64,000 nucleotides of DNA from Oscillospiraceae bacterium (GTDB lineage Bacteria > Bacillota > Clostridia > Oscillospirales > Ruminococcaceae): NCBI GenBank assembly GCA_004555865.1, contig SFJO01000002.1:62001-126000 (forward strand), given 5' to 3'. Below are positions 9,473-16,327 of this stretch, one piece after another. Below the pieces are notes generated by a model. The model ran no database searches and was not told where the DNA came from. It saw nothing but the letters and a program-made list of their open reading frames with translations. Numbering within the stretch: position 1 is the first letter of the stretch; every line of letters starts with the position of its first letter. The translations under genes and the position numbers were made by a program.

Positions 9473-9792
9473 TCGTTTCCTCCAAACTTTCCGGCATGCC
9501 CGCGGCTCAGCAGGCCCTGCCACGGCCGGGCGGGCCCAAACGACCCGATGCGGCGGCACGCGGAAGGCTGCGCGGCCCCTGTGTGCCGATGTTTCGGCAG
9601 GCCGCTGTCCTCACATTCTTCCGCCGGTTCCCGGCAAATGTTTTAAAAGGGGTACGGCAGCGCGTTCGGCCTGCCGTTCCCGTCATGTACCAACGAAGCC
9701 GCGGCCGCGCCGCAGCTTTTATGAATCGTATACGCCCTTCCGGCCGTTCGCCCCGGGCCGCGCCCTGCTCATTTTTCCCGCATTGGGGGCAC

Positions 9793-9814
9793 AAAAAAAC
9801 AGAGCACCGCCCTG
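9793..9814 (-). terminator. terminator-like hairpin inside the rnj leader
   Basis: On the minus strand CAGGGC (9814-9809) pairs with GCTCTG (9805-9800) around a GGT loop, directly followed by seven Ts (9799-9793). The arm is short and one pair is G-U. The flanking GGGCA and TGCCC could form a competing pair that spans the T tract. It lies about 265 bases from the promoter at 10065-10094 and about 320 before rnj. Confidence 0.45.
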
Positions 9815-10042
9815 CCCAAACGAAACTACGAAAAAGAAGCCCGCCGTCTCCTGCATGGCGGCCCCGGCGGAGCGGTGGAACATTGCGCGCCGGAAAGCCA
9901 ATGAGAGACACTGTGAGCGTCCGAATGCGCCATTGCGGGCCGCCTTGCCTTACGGGAGCAGCGGCGGCCGCCAACGGCCAAACTGTTTTGGGCGCATAGG
10001 GTTCATTTGCTCAATGCAACCCTGGCCCTGGCAGAAAATCAC

Positions 10043-10064
10043 GTACACATCATTCGTTGTGTAC
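10043..10064. promoter_or_regulatory. inverted repeat abutting the -10 box, possible operator
   Basis: GTACACA (10043-10049) and TGTGTAC (10058-10064) are perfect arms around eight bases and touch the -10 hexamer of the minus-strand promoter, so they cover the expected start site. This could be an operator, or a 5'-end hairpin of the transcript. Confidence 0.4.
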
Positions 10065-10094
10065 ATTATACGTCCCTTTTCCGGGGATTGTCAA
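10065..10094 (-). promoter_or_regulatory. sigma-A promoter reading toward rnj
   Basis: A perfect TTGACA (10094-10089) and a perfect TATAAT (10070-10065) are separated by 18 bases. It is among the best promoter matches in the window. The first gene downstream is rnj, about 590 bases away. Confidence 0.75.
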
Positions 10095-10167
10095 TCAGTT
10101 TTGCCCGCATACGTTCCCCCCAAACCCCACGCCCGCACGAAATTGTTCCCCCGCGGCCTGCTTTGCA

Positions 10168-10196
10168 TTGCCAGTGGGGCGAAGGCGCGCTATAAT
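10168..10196 (+). promoter_or_regulatory. sigma-A promoter of rnhA
   Basis: TTGCCA (10168-10173), 17-base spacer, perfect TATAAT (10191-10196). The predicted start near 10203 gives a leader of about 100 bases to rnhA. Confidence 0.75.
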
Positions 10197-10303
10197 AGAG
10201 GAACTTTGCACTCCCGATCAGGCGCTTTAGGGCCATGCGCCCCCCTGCGCCCCGTTTTTCGGCAGGTGCGCGTTCCGCAATTTCAACGAAAGGACCTCCT
10301 CTC

Positions 10304-10753
10304 ATGAAACACATCCAGATCTTCACCGACGGCGCATGCAGCGGCAACCCCGGCCCGGGCGGCTGGGGGGCCATTCTGCGCTACAAGGCCCATGAAAAAG
10401 AACTGTCCGGCGGAGAAGCCGAAACCACCAACAACCGCATGGAGCTGATGGCGCTCATCGCCGCGCTGGAGCAGCTGAAGGAGCCCTGCGAGATCGACCT
10501 GTGCAGCGACAGCCAGTATGTCATCAACGGCCTGCAGAAGGGCTGGGCCAAGGGCTGGCGCGCCCGCGGCTGGAAAAAGGCGGACAAGTCCCCTGCCTTG
10601 AACAGCGACCTCTGGGCCCGCCTGCTGGACCTGAGCGAGGCGCACACCATTCACTACAACTGGATCAAGGGCCATGCGGGCCATCCGGAGAATGAGCGGT
10701 GTGACCGGCTGGCCGTGGAGCAGAGCAAGCGCTTTGGCGGCCGCCAGGCATAA
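10304..10753 (+). CDS. rnhA: ribonuclease HI
   Basis: Cleaves the RNA strand of RNA-DNA hybrids in the cytoplasm. The 149-residue product starts at the ATG at 10304, nine bases after AGGA. It carries the full type I active site: Asp9 in IFTDGACSGNPG, Glu47 in NNRMELMA, Asp69 in CSDSQYV, His124 in KGHAGHPEN and Asp134. The basic protrusion around residues 80-95 (KGWRARGWKK) places it with E. coli-type RNase HI. An in-frame extension to 10235 is not conserved. It appears monocistronic, since the next gene has its own likely promoter. Confidence 0.96.
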   Translation: MKHIQIFTDGACSGNPGPGGWGAILRYKAHEKELSGGEAETTNNRMELMALIAALEQLKEPCEIDLCSDSQYVINGLQKGWAKGWRARGWKKADKSPALNSDLWARLLDLSEAHTIHYNWIKGHAGHPENERCDRLAVEQSKRFGGRQA

Positions 10754-10863
10754 CGCCCCTGCAACCCATGCGCATTTTCCTGATTTCTGTATGGATTTTT
10801 CGGCCATACTGTGGTTAAACCCACCAAAACACTTCTTTAGGGGAGATTTCTTGTGGTGAGGGC

Positions 10864-10892
10864 TTGCAAACTCCACCATTTCGGTGTAGGAT
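10864..10892 (+). promoter_or_regulatory. candidate promoter of iscSU
   Basis: TTGCAA (10864-10869), 17-base spacer, TAGGAT (10887-10892), about 105 bases before iscS. A small GGGG/CCCC hairpin followed by ATAATTTTTT (10970-10992) lies just before the iscS ribosome site and might attenuate, but its four-pair stem is weak. Confidence 0.4.
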
Positions 10893-11004
10893 ATGGAAGG
10901 AAGCGGAGAGTGCCACCGCACCGCCGCCTTCGTTTTGAGCAACGCCCCATTCCCGCGCCCAAGCGGGCCGGGGCTTCTCCCCATAATTTTTTACAGGAAG
11001 CGAG

Positions 11005-12216
11005 ATGCGTATCGTGGAAAAAATTGTATATCTGGATAACGCCGCCACCACCCCGGTGGCCCCTGAAGTTCTGGAAGTGGTCACCAAGGCCCTGAGCGGC
11101 GCCTGCGGCAACCCCTCCAGCCATTACAGCGTTGGCTATGAAGCCAAGGAATTTGTGGACACCGGCCGCGCTCAGGTGGCCAAGGCCATCAACTGTCAGC
11201 CCGGCGAGATCTTCTTCACCGGCTGCGGCTCCGAGGCCGACAACTGGGCCATCAAGGGCACGGCCCTGAAACTGGCCAAGAAGGGCAAGAAGCACCTCAT
11301 CACCTCTCAGTTCGAGCATCATGCCGTGCTGCACAGCATGAAGGCGCTGGAGCGCGAGGGCTTTGAAGTGACCTACCTGCCCATCACCTCCGACGGCTTC
11401 GTCCGCCCCGAGGACGTGGAGGCCGCCATCCGGCCCGACACCGCGCTGGTCACCGTGATGATGGCCAACAACGAGATCGGCACCATCCAGCCCATCAAAG
11501 AAATCGCCGCCGTGTGCAAAAAGCACGGTGTGTGGTGCCACACCGACGCTGTGCAGGCCGTGGGTGCCATTCCCATCGACGTGCAGGACCTGGGCGTGGA
11601 TATGCTGAGCATGTCCGGCCACAAGTTCAACGCCCCCAAGGGCATCGGCGCGCTGTACATCCGCCGCGGCATTCTGCCCTACAACCTGATCGACGGCGGC
11701 GGGCAGGAAGGCCGCCGCCGCGCCGGCACCGAGAACGTGGCCGGTATCGCCGGCATCGGCAAGGCGCTTGAGATGGCCACCGGCCACCTGGAAGAGAAGA
11801 TGGCCCATCAGCGCGAGCTGCGGGATTACACCATCAACCGCATCCTGAAGAACATTCCCCTGGCCCGCCTGAACGGCAGCTGGGAGAACCGCCTGCCCGG
11901 CAACGTGAACATCAGCTTCCCCGGCCTGGAGGGCGAGACCATCCTGCTGGATCTGGATATGCACGGCATCTGTGCTTCCACCGGTTCTGCCTGCAACAGC
12001 GACAGCCTGGACCCCAGCCATGTGCTGCTGTCCATCGGCCTGCCCGAGGAGATCGGCCATGGCAGTATGCGCTTTACCTTCGGCCCGCAGAACACCATGG
12101 AAGAGGCTGAGTACCTGTGCCAGACGCTGGAGGAGATCATCCCCCGCCGCCGCGCCATGAGCTGCATGTGGCTTCAGAACGAAAACACCGTGCGTGATTT
12201 CAACCTGAAGAAGTAA
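11005..12216 (+). CDS. iscS: cysteine desulfurase IscS/NifS type
   Basis: PLP enzyme that takes sulfur from cysteine for Fe-S cluster and thio-cofactor assembly. The 403-residue fold-type I protein begins VYLDNAATTPVAPEV. It has the PLP lysine Lys207 in SGHKFNAPKG, and the persulfide cysteine Cys330 in ASTGSACNS followed by SHVLLSIG, close to the NifS pattern. AGGA lies eight bases before the ATG. The scaffold gene iscU follows after 88 bases, so the pair forms a minimal ISC unit. No IscR repressor gene is seen nearby. Confidence 0.95.
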   Translation: MRIVEKIVYLDNAATTPVAPEVLEVVTKALSGACGNPSSHYSVGYEAKEFVDTGRAQVAKAINCQPGEIFFTGCGSEADNWAIKGTALKLAKKGKKHLITSQFEHHAVLHSMKALEREGFEVTYLPITSDGFVRPEDVEAAIRPDTALVTVMMANNEIGTIQPIKEIAAVCKKHGVWCHTDAVQAVGAIPIDVQDLGVDMLSMSGHKFNAPKGIGALYIRRGILPYNLIDGGGQEGRRRAGTENVAGIAGIGKALEMATGHLEEKMAHQRELRDYTINRILKNIPLARLNGSWENRLPGNVNISFPGLEGETILLDLDMHGICASTGSACNSDSLDPSHVLLSIGLPEEIGHGSMRFTFGPQNTMEEAEYLCQTLEEIIPRRRAMSCMWLQNENTVRDFNLKK

Positions 12217-12304
12217 GACACTTTGGGCAGTGCCCTTTCCCGCCGGGCGGCGGCTCAGCGTTTGCCCCGCCCCGGCTTTTGAACCAACAAAGGAGAGTTT
12301 CAAC

Positions 12305-12751
12305 ATGGCAAGCATGTATAGTGAAAAAGTTATGGATCATTTCGCCCATCCCCGCAATGTGGGCGAACTGCCTGACGCCAACGGCGTGGGCGAAGTGGGC
12401 AACCCCAAGTGCGGCGACATCATGCGTATGTACCTGAAGATCGAAAACGGCATCATCAAGGACGTGAAGTTCCTGACCTTCGGCTGCGGCGCCGCCATTG
12501 CCACCTCCAGCATGGCCACCGAGCTGATCAAGGGCAAGAGCATTGAAGAGGCCCTGAAGCTGACCAACAAGGCTGTGGTGGAAGCGCTGGACGGTCTGCC
12601 CCCCATCAAGGTGCATTGCAGCGTTCTGGCCGAGCAGGCCGTGAAGGCCGCCCTGAGCGATTACTATCGCCGTCAGGGCATTGATCCCGAGCCCATCGTC
12701 GGCAAGCTGGAAGAGGATTGCCACGACTGCAACGGTGCCTGCGGCATCTGA
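12305..12751 (+). CDS. iscU: Fe-S cluster scaffold protein IscU/NifU N-terminal type
   Basis: Scaffold on which Fe-S clusters are built before transfer to apoproteins. The 148 residues show the three cluster cysteines Cys36 (PKCGD, with the conserved Asp38), Cys61 (FGCGAA) and Cys105 (HCSVLAEQA). It ends in an extra Cys-rich tail, DCHDCNGACGI, that is common in clostridial homologues. AAAGGAG precedes the ATG at 12305; an in-frame extension to 12230 is spurious. It is the second gene of the iscS unit and is followed by a strong terminator. Confidence 0.95.
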   Translation: MASMYSEKVMDHFAHPRNVGELPDANGVGEVGNPKCGDIMRMYLKIENGIIKDVKFLTFGCGAAIATSSMATELIKGKSIEEALKLTNKAVVEALDGLPPIKVHCSVLAEQAVKAALSDYYRRQGIDPEPIVGKLEEDCHDCNGACGI

Positions 12752-12770
12752 GCCAAATAAAGCATAAAAC

Positions 12771-12822
12771 GCGCGCCATGCGCAGGGAATTTTCCCTGAA
12801 CGCATGGCGCGCATTCTTTTTT
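12771..12822 (+). terminator. strong terminator of iscSU, probably bidirectional
   Basis: GCGCGCCATGCG (12771-12782) pairs perfectly with CGCATGGCGCGC (12801-12812) and the loop itself holds a CAGGGAA/TTCCCTG stem. A T-rich tail follows. On the minus strand it lies about 70 bases after the symporter stop with an A/T-rich tail, so it may serve both genes. Confidence 0.92.
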
Positions 12823-12890
12823 CACTTTATAAACGCTGTCAACTGCACTTGTGCACAGCCGTGTGGTAAAAAACCGGGGCAAACGCGCGC

Positions 12891-14282
12891 TTATTCTTCG
12901 CAGGCCGAGGCTGCAGGTTTTCCCGTTGTTTCTTCGTCGGCTCTGCACGCCCGCTCCAGGTTCACCACCAGCTTGCTCAGCGCCAGAAGGGCCAAAAGGT
13001 TCGGCAGCACCATCAGGCCGTTGAACAGGTCCGCGGCGTCCCACACCAGCTGCACCTTCAGGCAGGCGCCGACGGCAATAAACATCACTACCAGCAGGGC
13101 GTAGGGCTTAACGGCCCGCTCGCCCAGCAGGACCTTCACGTTCATCTGGCCGAACAGATACCACCCCACAATGGTGGAAAAGGCAAAGAACAGCATACAC
13201 AGGGCAATAAACACATTGCCCGCTTTGCCAAACACCGTGGCAAAGGCGTACTGGCTCAGGGCCGCACCGGTCAGGCCCGAGGCCGCAGCCCCCGTGGAGA
13301 GAATGACCAGTGCCGTCAGGGTAAGAATGACAAAGGTGGTGAGGAACACCCCGATCATGGCGGTAATGCCCTGATCCTGCGGTTTTTCCACCTTGGCCAG
13401 CGCGTGGGCGTGGGGGGTGGACCCCATGCCCGCCTCATTGGCAAACAGGCCGCGGGCCACGCCGAAGCGCATGGCCTTCTGCACCGTAATGCCGGCTGCA
13501 CCACCCAGCACTGCGGCCGGGTCAAAGGCTGCCACAAAAATGCTGGCAATCACCCCCGGCAGGCTGCGCCAGTTGCAGGCCAGCACGATCAGGCTGCCGC
13601 CGATGTACAGCAGGGCCATCACCGGCACCAGCTTTTCGGTCACCGACACAATGCGCTGCACGCCGCCCAGAAAGATAAACCCGGCCACCAGCGCCACCGC
13701 AACGCCCACCACAATTTTCGGCACGCCGAACACATTGTACATGGCATCGCTGATGGAGTTGGACTGCACCATATTGCCCATAAATCCCAGCGCAAGAATA
13801 AGCGCCGCGGAGAAAAAGCCCGCCAGCACCTTGCCAAAGCGGTTTGGGAACGCCGCCCGGATGTAATAGGCCGGGCCGCCCACGGCTTTGCCGTTTTCAT
13901 CGGTGGTGCGGTACTTCTGGGCCAGAACCGCCTCGGCGTAATTGGTGGCCATGCCGAAGAAAGCGCTCGCCCACATCCAGAACACCGCACCCGGGCCGCC
14001 GGAGACAATGGCCGTGGCCGCGCCCGCAATGGTGCCGGTGCCCACCTGCCCTGCCACCGCCGTGGCCAGCGCCTGAAAACTGCTCATGCCCTGATGGTCG
14101 GCCTTTTCGCCCCGCAGGGTCAGGCCGCCCAGCGTGAATTTCAGCCCCTGGCCCAGCTTGCGCACCTGCACAAACCCAAGCCGAATGGTGAAGTACACGC
14201 CGGTGCCCACCAGCGCCACCAACAGAAGAGAATTCCAAAGATACTGGTTGAGAATCTCAACCAAACGCAAAATCGCATCCAT
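12891..14282 (-). CDS. sodium:amino-acid symporter, AGCS family, copy 1
   Basis: Integral membrane carrier of the alanine/glycine:cation symporter family, taking up small neutral amino acids with sodium. The 463 residues contain about eleven hydrophobic helices, the family signature GGPGAVFWMW in the loop near residues 94-103, and long matches to its neighbour at 14607, so the two are a tandem duplication. In the otherwise conserved VGTGN motif ahead of the signature this copy reads VGTGT (codon ACC instead of AAC). The ATG at 14282 has no ribosome site close by; the nearest GGAGG-like run is about 50 bases upstream. Substrate is not certain. Confidence 0.9.
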   Translation of the reverse strand: MDAILRLVEILNQYLWNSLLLVALVGTGVYFTIRLGFVQVRKLGQGLKFTLGGLTLRGEKADHQGMSSFQALATAVAGQVGTGTIAGAATAIVSGGPGAVFWMWASAFFGMATNYAEAVLAQKYRTTDENGKAVGGPAYYIRAAFPNRFGKVLAGFFSAALILALGFMGNMVQSNSISDAMYNVFGVPKIVVGVAVALVAGFIFLGGVQRIVSVTEKLVPVMALLYIGGSLIVLACNWRSLPGVIASIFVAAFDPAAVLGGAAGITVQKAMRFGVARGLFANEAGMGSTPHAHALAKVEKPQDQGITAMIGVFLTTFVILTLTALVILSTGAAASGLTGAALSQYAFATVFGKAGNVFIALCMLFFAFSTIVGWYLFGQMNVKVLLGERAVKPYALLVVMFIAVGACLKVQLVWDAADLFNGLMVLPNLLALLALSKLVVNLERACRADEETTGKPAASACEE

Positions 14283-14429
14283 TAAATTTTACTGCGCGGC
14301 GAGGCGTGTCGGTTCCAAACGAACCGATGGCTCCTCCGGCCCCGCGCTTTTCCTTTTCCCATTGTTTCGCACCGCCCGGGCCTGTCCTCTCGTTTTTCAG
14401 GCCGCCGGCCCAGGCAGCGCAATTTTATA

Positions 14430-14459
14430 ATGATAGCATGATTTGGCCCGAAAGGTCAA
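14430..14459 (-). promoter_or_regulatory. promoter of symporter copy 1
   Basis: TTGACC (14459-14454), 18-base spacer, TATCAT (14435-14430). The hexamer is preceded by ACA, as in the promoter of copy 2, and GGTAC is repeated just upstream. Confidence 0.6.
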
Positions 14460-14519
14460 TGTACCAAAAGTACCATAAATTCGCATTGAAATTATACGCA
14501 AAATATAAATCTATGCAGC

Positions 14520-14564
14520 AAAAAAGCACATCAAAACCGAAATTGTCTCTCGGTTTCGATGTGC
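14520..14564 (-). terminator. terminator of symporter copy 2
   Basis: Two stacked stems, GCACATC/GATGTGC and AAACCGA/TCGGTTT, form a hairpin at 14526-14564. On the minus strand it is followed by six Ts (14525-14520), about 45 bases after the stop of the gene ending at 14607. Confidence 0.88.
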
Positions 14565-14606
14565 CGAATGGTTTCAGATTCTAATTGTATTGTTCCGCAG
14601 TGCTTT

Positions 14607-15992
14607 TCACTTGCTTGCGTGCTCGGCCGCCTTTTCCGCCGCTTCCTCGGCCATATGCTCCTTTTCCAGCCGGGTCATCAGATTGCTCAACGCCAGCAGG
14701 GCCAAAAGGTTCGGCAGCACCATCAGGCCGTTGAACATATCCGAAGCGTCCCACACCAGCTGCACCTTCAGGCAGGAACCGATGGCCACAAACGCCACCA
14801 CCAGCAGCGAGTAGACCTTAATGGCCTTTTCACCCAGCAGGCTTTTCACATTGGCCTGGCCGAAGAAATACCAGCCCACAATGGTGGAAAAGGCGAAGAA
14901 CAGCATGCAGATGGCAATGAAAATCTCGCCCGCCTTGCCGAATACGGAGGCAAAGGCATACTGGCTGAGGGCAGCGCCGGTCAGGCCGGAGGCCGTGGAC
15001 CCGGTGGACAGGATCACCAGCGCCGTGAGGGTCAGGATGATGAAGGTATCCAGGAACACGCCCACCATGGCCGCAATGCCCTGATCCTGCGGCTGCTTCA
15101 CCTTGGCCAGCGCATGGGCATGAGGGGTCGAGCCCATACCGGCTTCGTTGGAAAACAGGCCGCGGGCCACGCCGAAGCGCATGGCCTTCTGTACGGTAAT
15201 GCCGGCCGCGCCGCCCAGCACTGCGCTGGGGTTGAAGGCCGCAGTAAAAATGCTGACGAACACGCCAGGCAGGTTGCGCCAGTTGCACACCAGCACCGCC
15301 AGGCTGCCCACGATGTACAGCAGGGCCATCACCGGCACCAGCTTTTCGGTCACGGAGACAATGCGCTGCACACCGCCCAGGAAGATGAACCCGGCCACAA
15401 GCGCCACCAGAATGCCCACCACGACTTTAGGCACGCCAAAGGCGGTGAACATGGCGTCGCTGATGGAGTTGGACTGCACCATATTGCCCATAAAGCCCAG
15501 GGCCAGAATGATGGCCACCGAGAAGAAGCCCGCCAGGAATTTGCCGAAGCCATTGGGGAAGGCTGCCTTGATATAATAGACCGGGCCACCCACGACCTTG
15601 CCTTTTTCATCCGTGCTGCGGTACTTCTGAGCCAGAACCGCCTCGGTGTAGTTGGTGGCCATGCCAAAGAACGCGCTCACCCACATCCAGAAGATGGCAC
15701 CGGGGCCGCCGGAGACAATGGCCGTGGCCGCGCCCGCAATGTTGCCGGTACCCACCTGGGCGGCCACCGCCGTAGCCAGCGCCTGAAAGCTGCTCATGCC
15801 CTCGTGGTCTGCCTTTTCTCCGTGCAGCGTCAGGCCGCCGAAGGTATGCTTCAGGCCCGCGCCCAGCTTGCGCACCTGAATAAAGCGCAGGCGAACGGAA
15901 AAATACACGCCGGTGCCCACCAGCAGAAACAGCAGTACATAGTTCCACAGGTAGTTGTTCACCACCTCAACCAGGTTTGTCAAAAAGTCCAT
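14607..15992 (-). CDS. sodium:amino-acid symporter, AGCS family, copy 2
   Basis: Paralogue of the gene at 12891 with the same fold: 461 residues, about eleven membrane helices, signature GGPGAIFWMW and the intact motif VGTGNIAGAA before it. Other long conserved stretches include GFMGNMVQSNSISDAM and RGLFSNEAGMGSTPHAH. The C-terminus is short and charged. The ATG at 15992 has GAGAGGAAAC in front, unlike copy 1. Each copy has its own promoter and a terminator follows this one, so they are separate transcription units. Alanine or glycine is the likely substrate by family; this is not shown by sequence alone. Confidence 0.92.
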   Translation of the reverse strand: MDFLTNLVEVVNNYLWNYVLLFLLVGTGVYFSVRLRFIQVRKLGAGLKHTFGGLTLHGEKADHEGMSSFQALATAVAAQVGTGNIAGAATAIVSGGPGAIFWMWVSAFFGMATNYTEAVLAQKYRSTDEKGKVVGGPVYYIKAAFPNGFGKFLAGFFSVAIILALGFMGNMVQSNSISDAMFTAFGVPKVVVGILVALVAGFIFLGGVQRIVSVTEKLVPVMALLYIVGSLAVLVCNWRNLPGVFVSIFTAAFNPSAVLGGAAGITVQKAMRFGVARGLFSNEAGMGSTPHAHALAKVKQPQDQGIAAMVGVFLDTFIILTLTALVILSTGSTASGLTGAALSQYAFASVFGKAGEIFIAICMLFFAFSTIVGWYFFGQANVKSLLGEKAIKVYSLLVVAFVAIGSCLKVQLVWDASDMFNGLMVLPNLLALLALSNLMTRLEKEHMAEEAAEKAAEHASK

Positions 15993-16071
15993 GAATGTTT
16001 CCTCTCTTCCGCCAAATTGCCCGGTTGTTTCTTTGCGCCGGGCTGAACGTTGTTTCTCTTGCCGCGCTGTT

Positions 16072-16101
16072 ATGGTATCATGGAACGCTCCGCGCGGTCA
16101 A
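16072..16101 (-). promoter_or_regulatory. promoter of symporter copy 2
   Basis: TTGACC (16101-16096), 18-base spacer, TACCAT (16077-16072), preceded by ACA. The layout matches the copy 1 promoter. Confidence 0.55.
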
Positions 16102-16162
16102 TGTTCCTTCAATACCAATAGAATCGTATTTTTTTGTCATTCGAATACAATATTCATCCAAT

Positions 16163-16208
16163 AAAAAAACGCTTCCGCAACTGTCGTCAGTTTTACGAAA
16201 GCGTTTTT
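16163..16208 (-). terminator. terminator of the polysaccharide operon
   Basis: AACGCTT and AAAGCGTT arms with an inner AACTG/CAGTT stem form a long hairpin. It ends in seven Ts on the minus strand (16169-16163) and in a T run on the other strand as well, so it can act in both directions. Confidence 0.88.
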
Positions 16209-16327
16209 CAGAAACAATTTGACGTTTTGGGTAGTGAGCTGCCGCGGCATTTTTCCTGTTTCACCGATGTTTTTCAGCGGGCTGAGCTCCCCGCACGGCG
16301 CCGGTGCGGCTGTGCAGTTTGTACCGA

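Larger units (their letters stand above)
9473..10303. other. 831-base non-coding region between divergent rnj and rnhA
   Basis: No convincing gene. It holds, from the rnhA side, a plus-strand promoter (10168-10196), a minus-strand consensus promoter (10065-10094) with an adjoining inverted repeat (10043-10064), and a terminator-like hairpin (9793-9814) midway to rnj. Short open frames here have no family features and no ribosome site. Confidence 0.7.
14283..14606. other. intergenic region between the two symporter genes
   Basis: No gene. It holds the promoter and leader of copy 1 and the terminator of copy 2. The leader carries GGAGGAG (about 14331-14337) followed by a small hairpin CGGTTC/GAACCG (14310-14326) between it and the ATG. 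Confidence 0.7.
15993..16327. other. intergenic region before the polysaccharide operon end
   Basis: No gene. It contains the promoter of symporter copy 2 (16072-16101) and the bidirectional-looking terminator of the polysaccharide operon (16163-16208). Confidence 0.7.

Noticed and set aside
9507..9974. 155-codon minus-strand frame upstream of rnj
   Set aside because: Arg/Gly/Pro-rich composition, no ribosome site, spans the terminator-like hairpin, and resembles no family.
14283..14430. Glycine riboswitch before the amino-acid symporter
   Set aside because: The leader lacks the tandem aptamer core expected of the gcvT type; only a small hairpin is seen.
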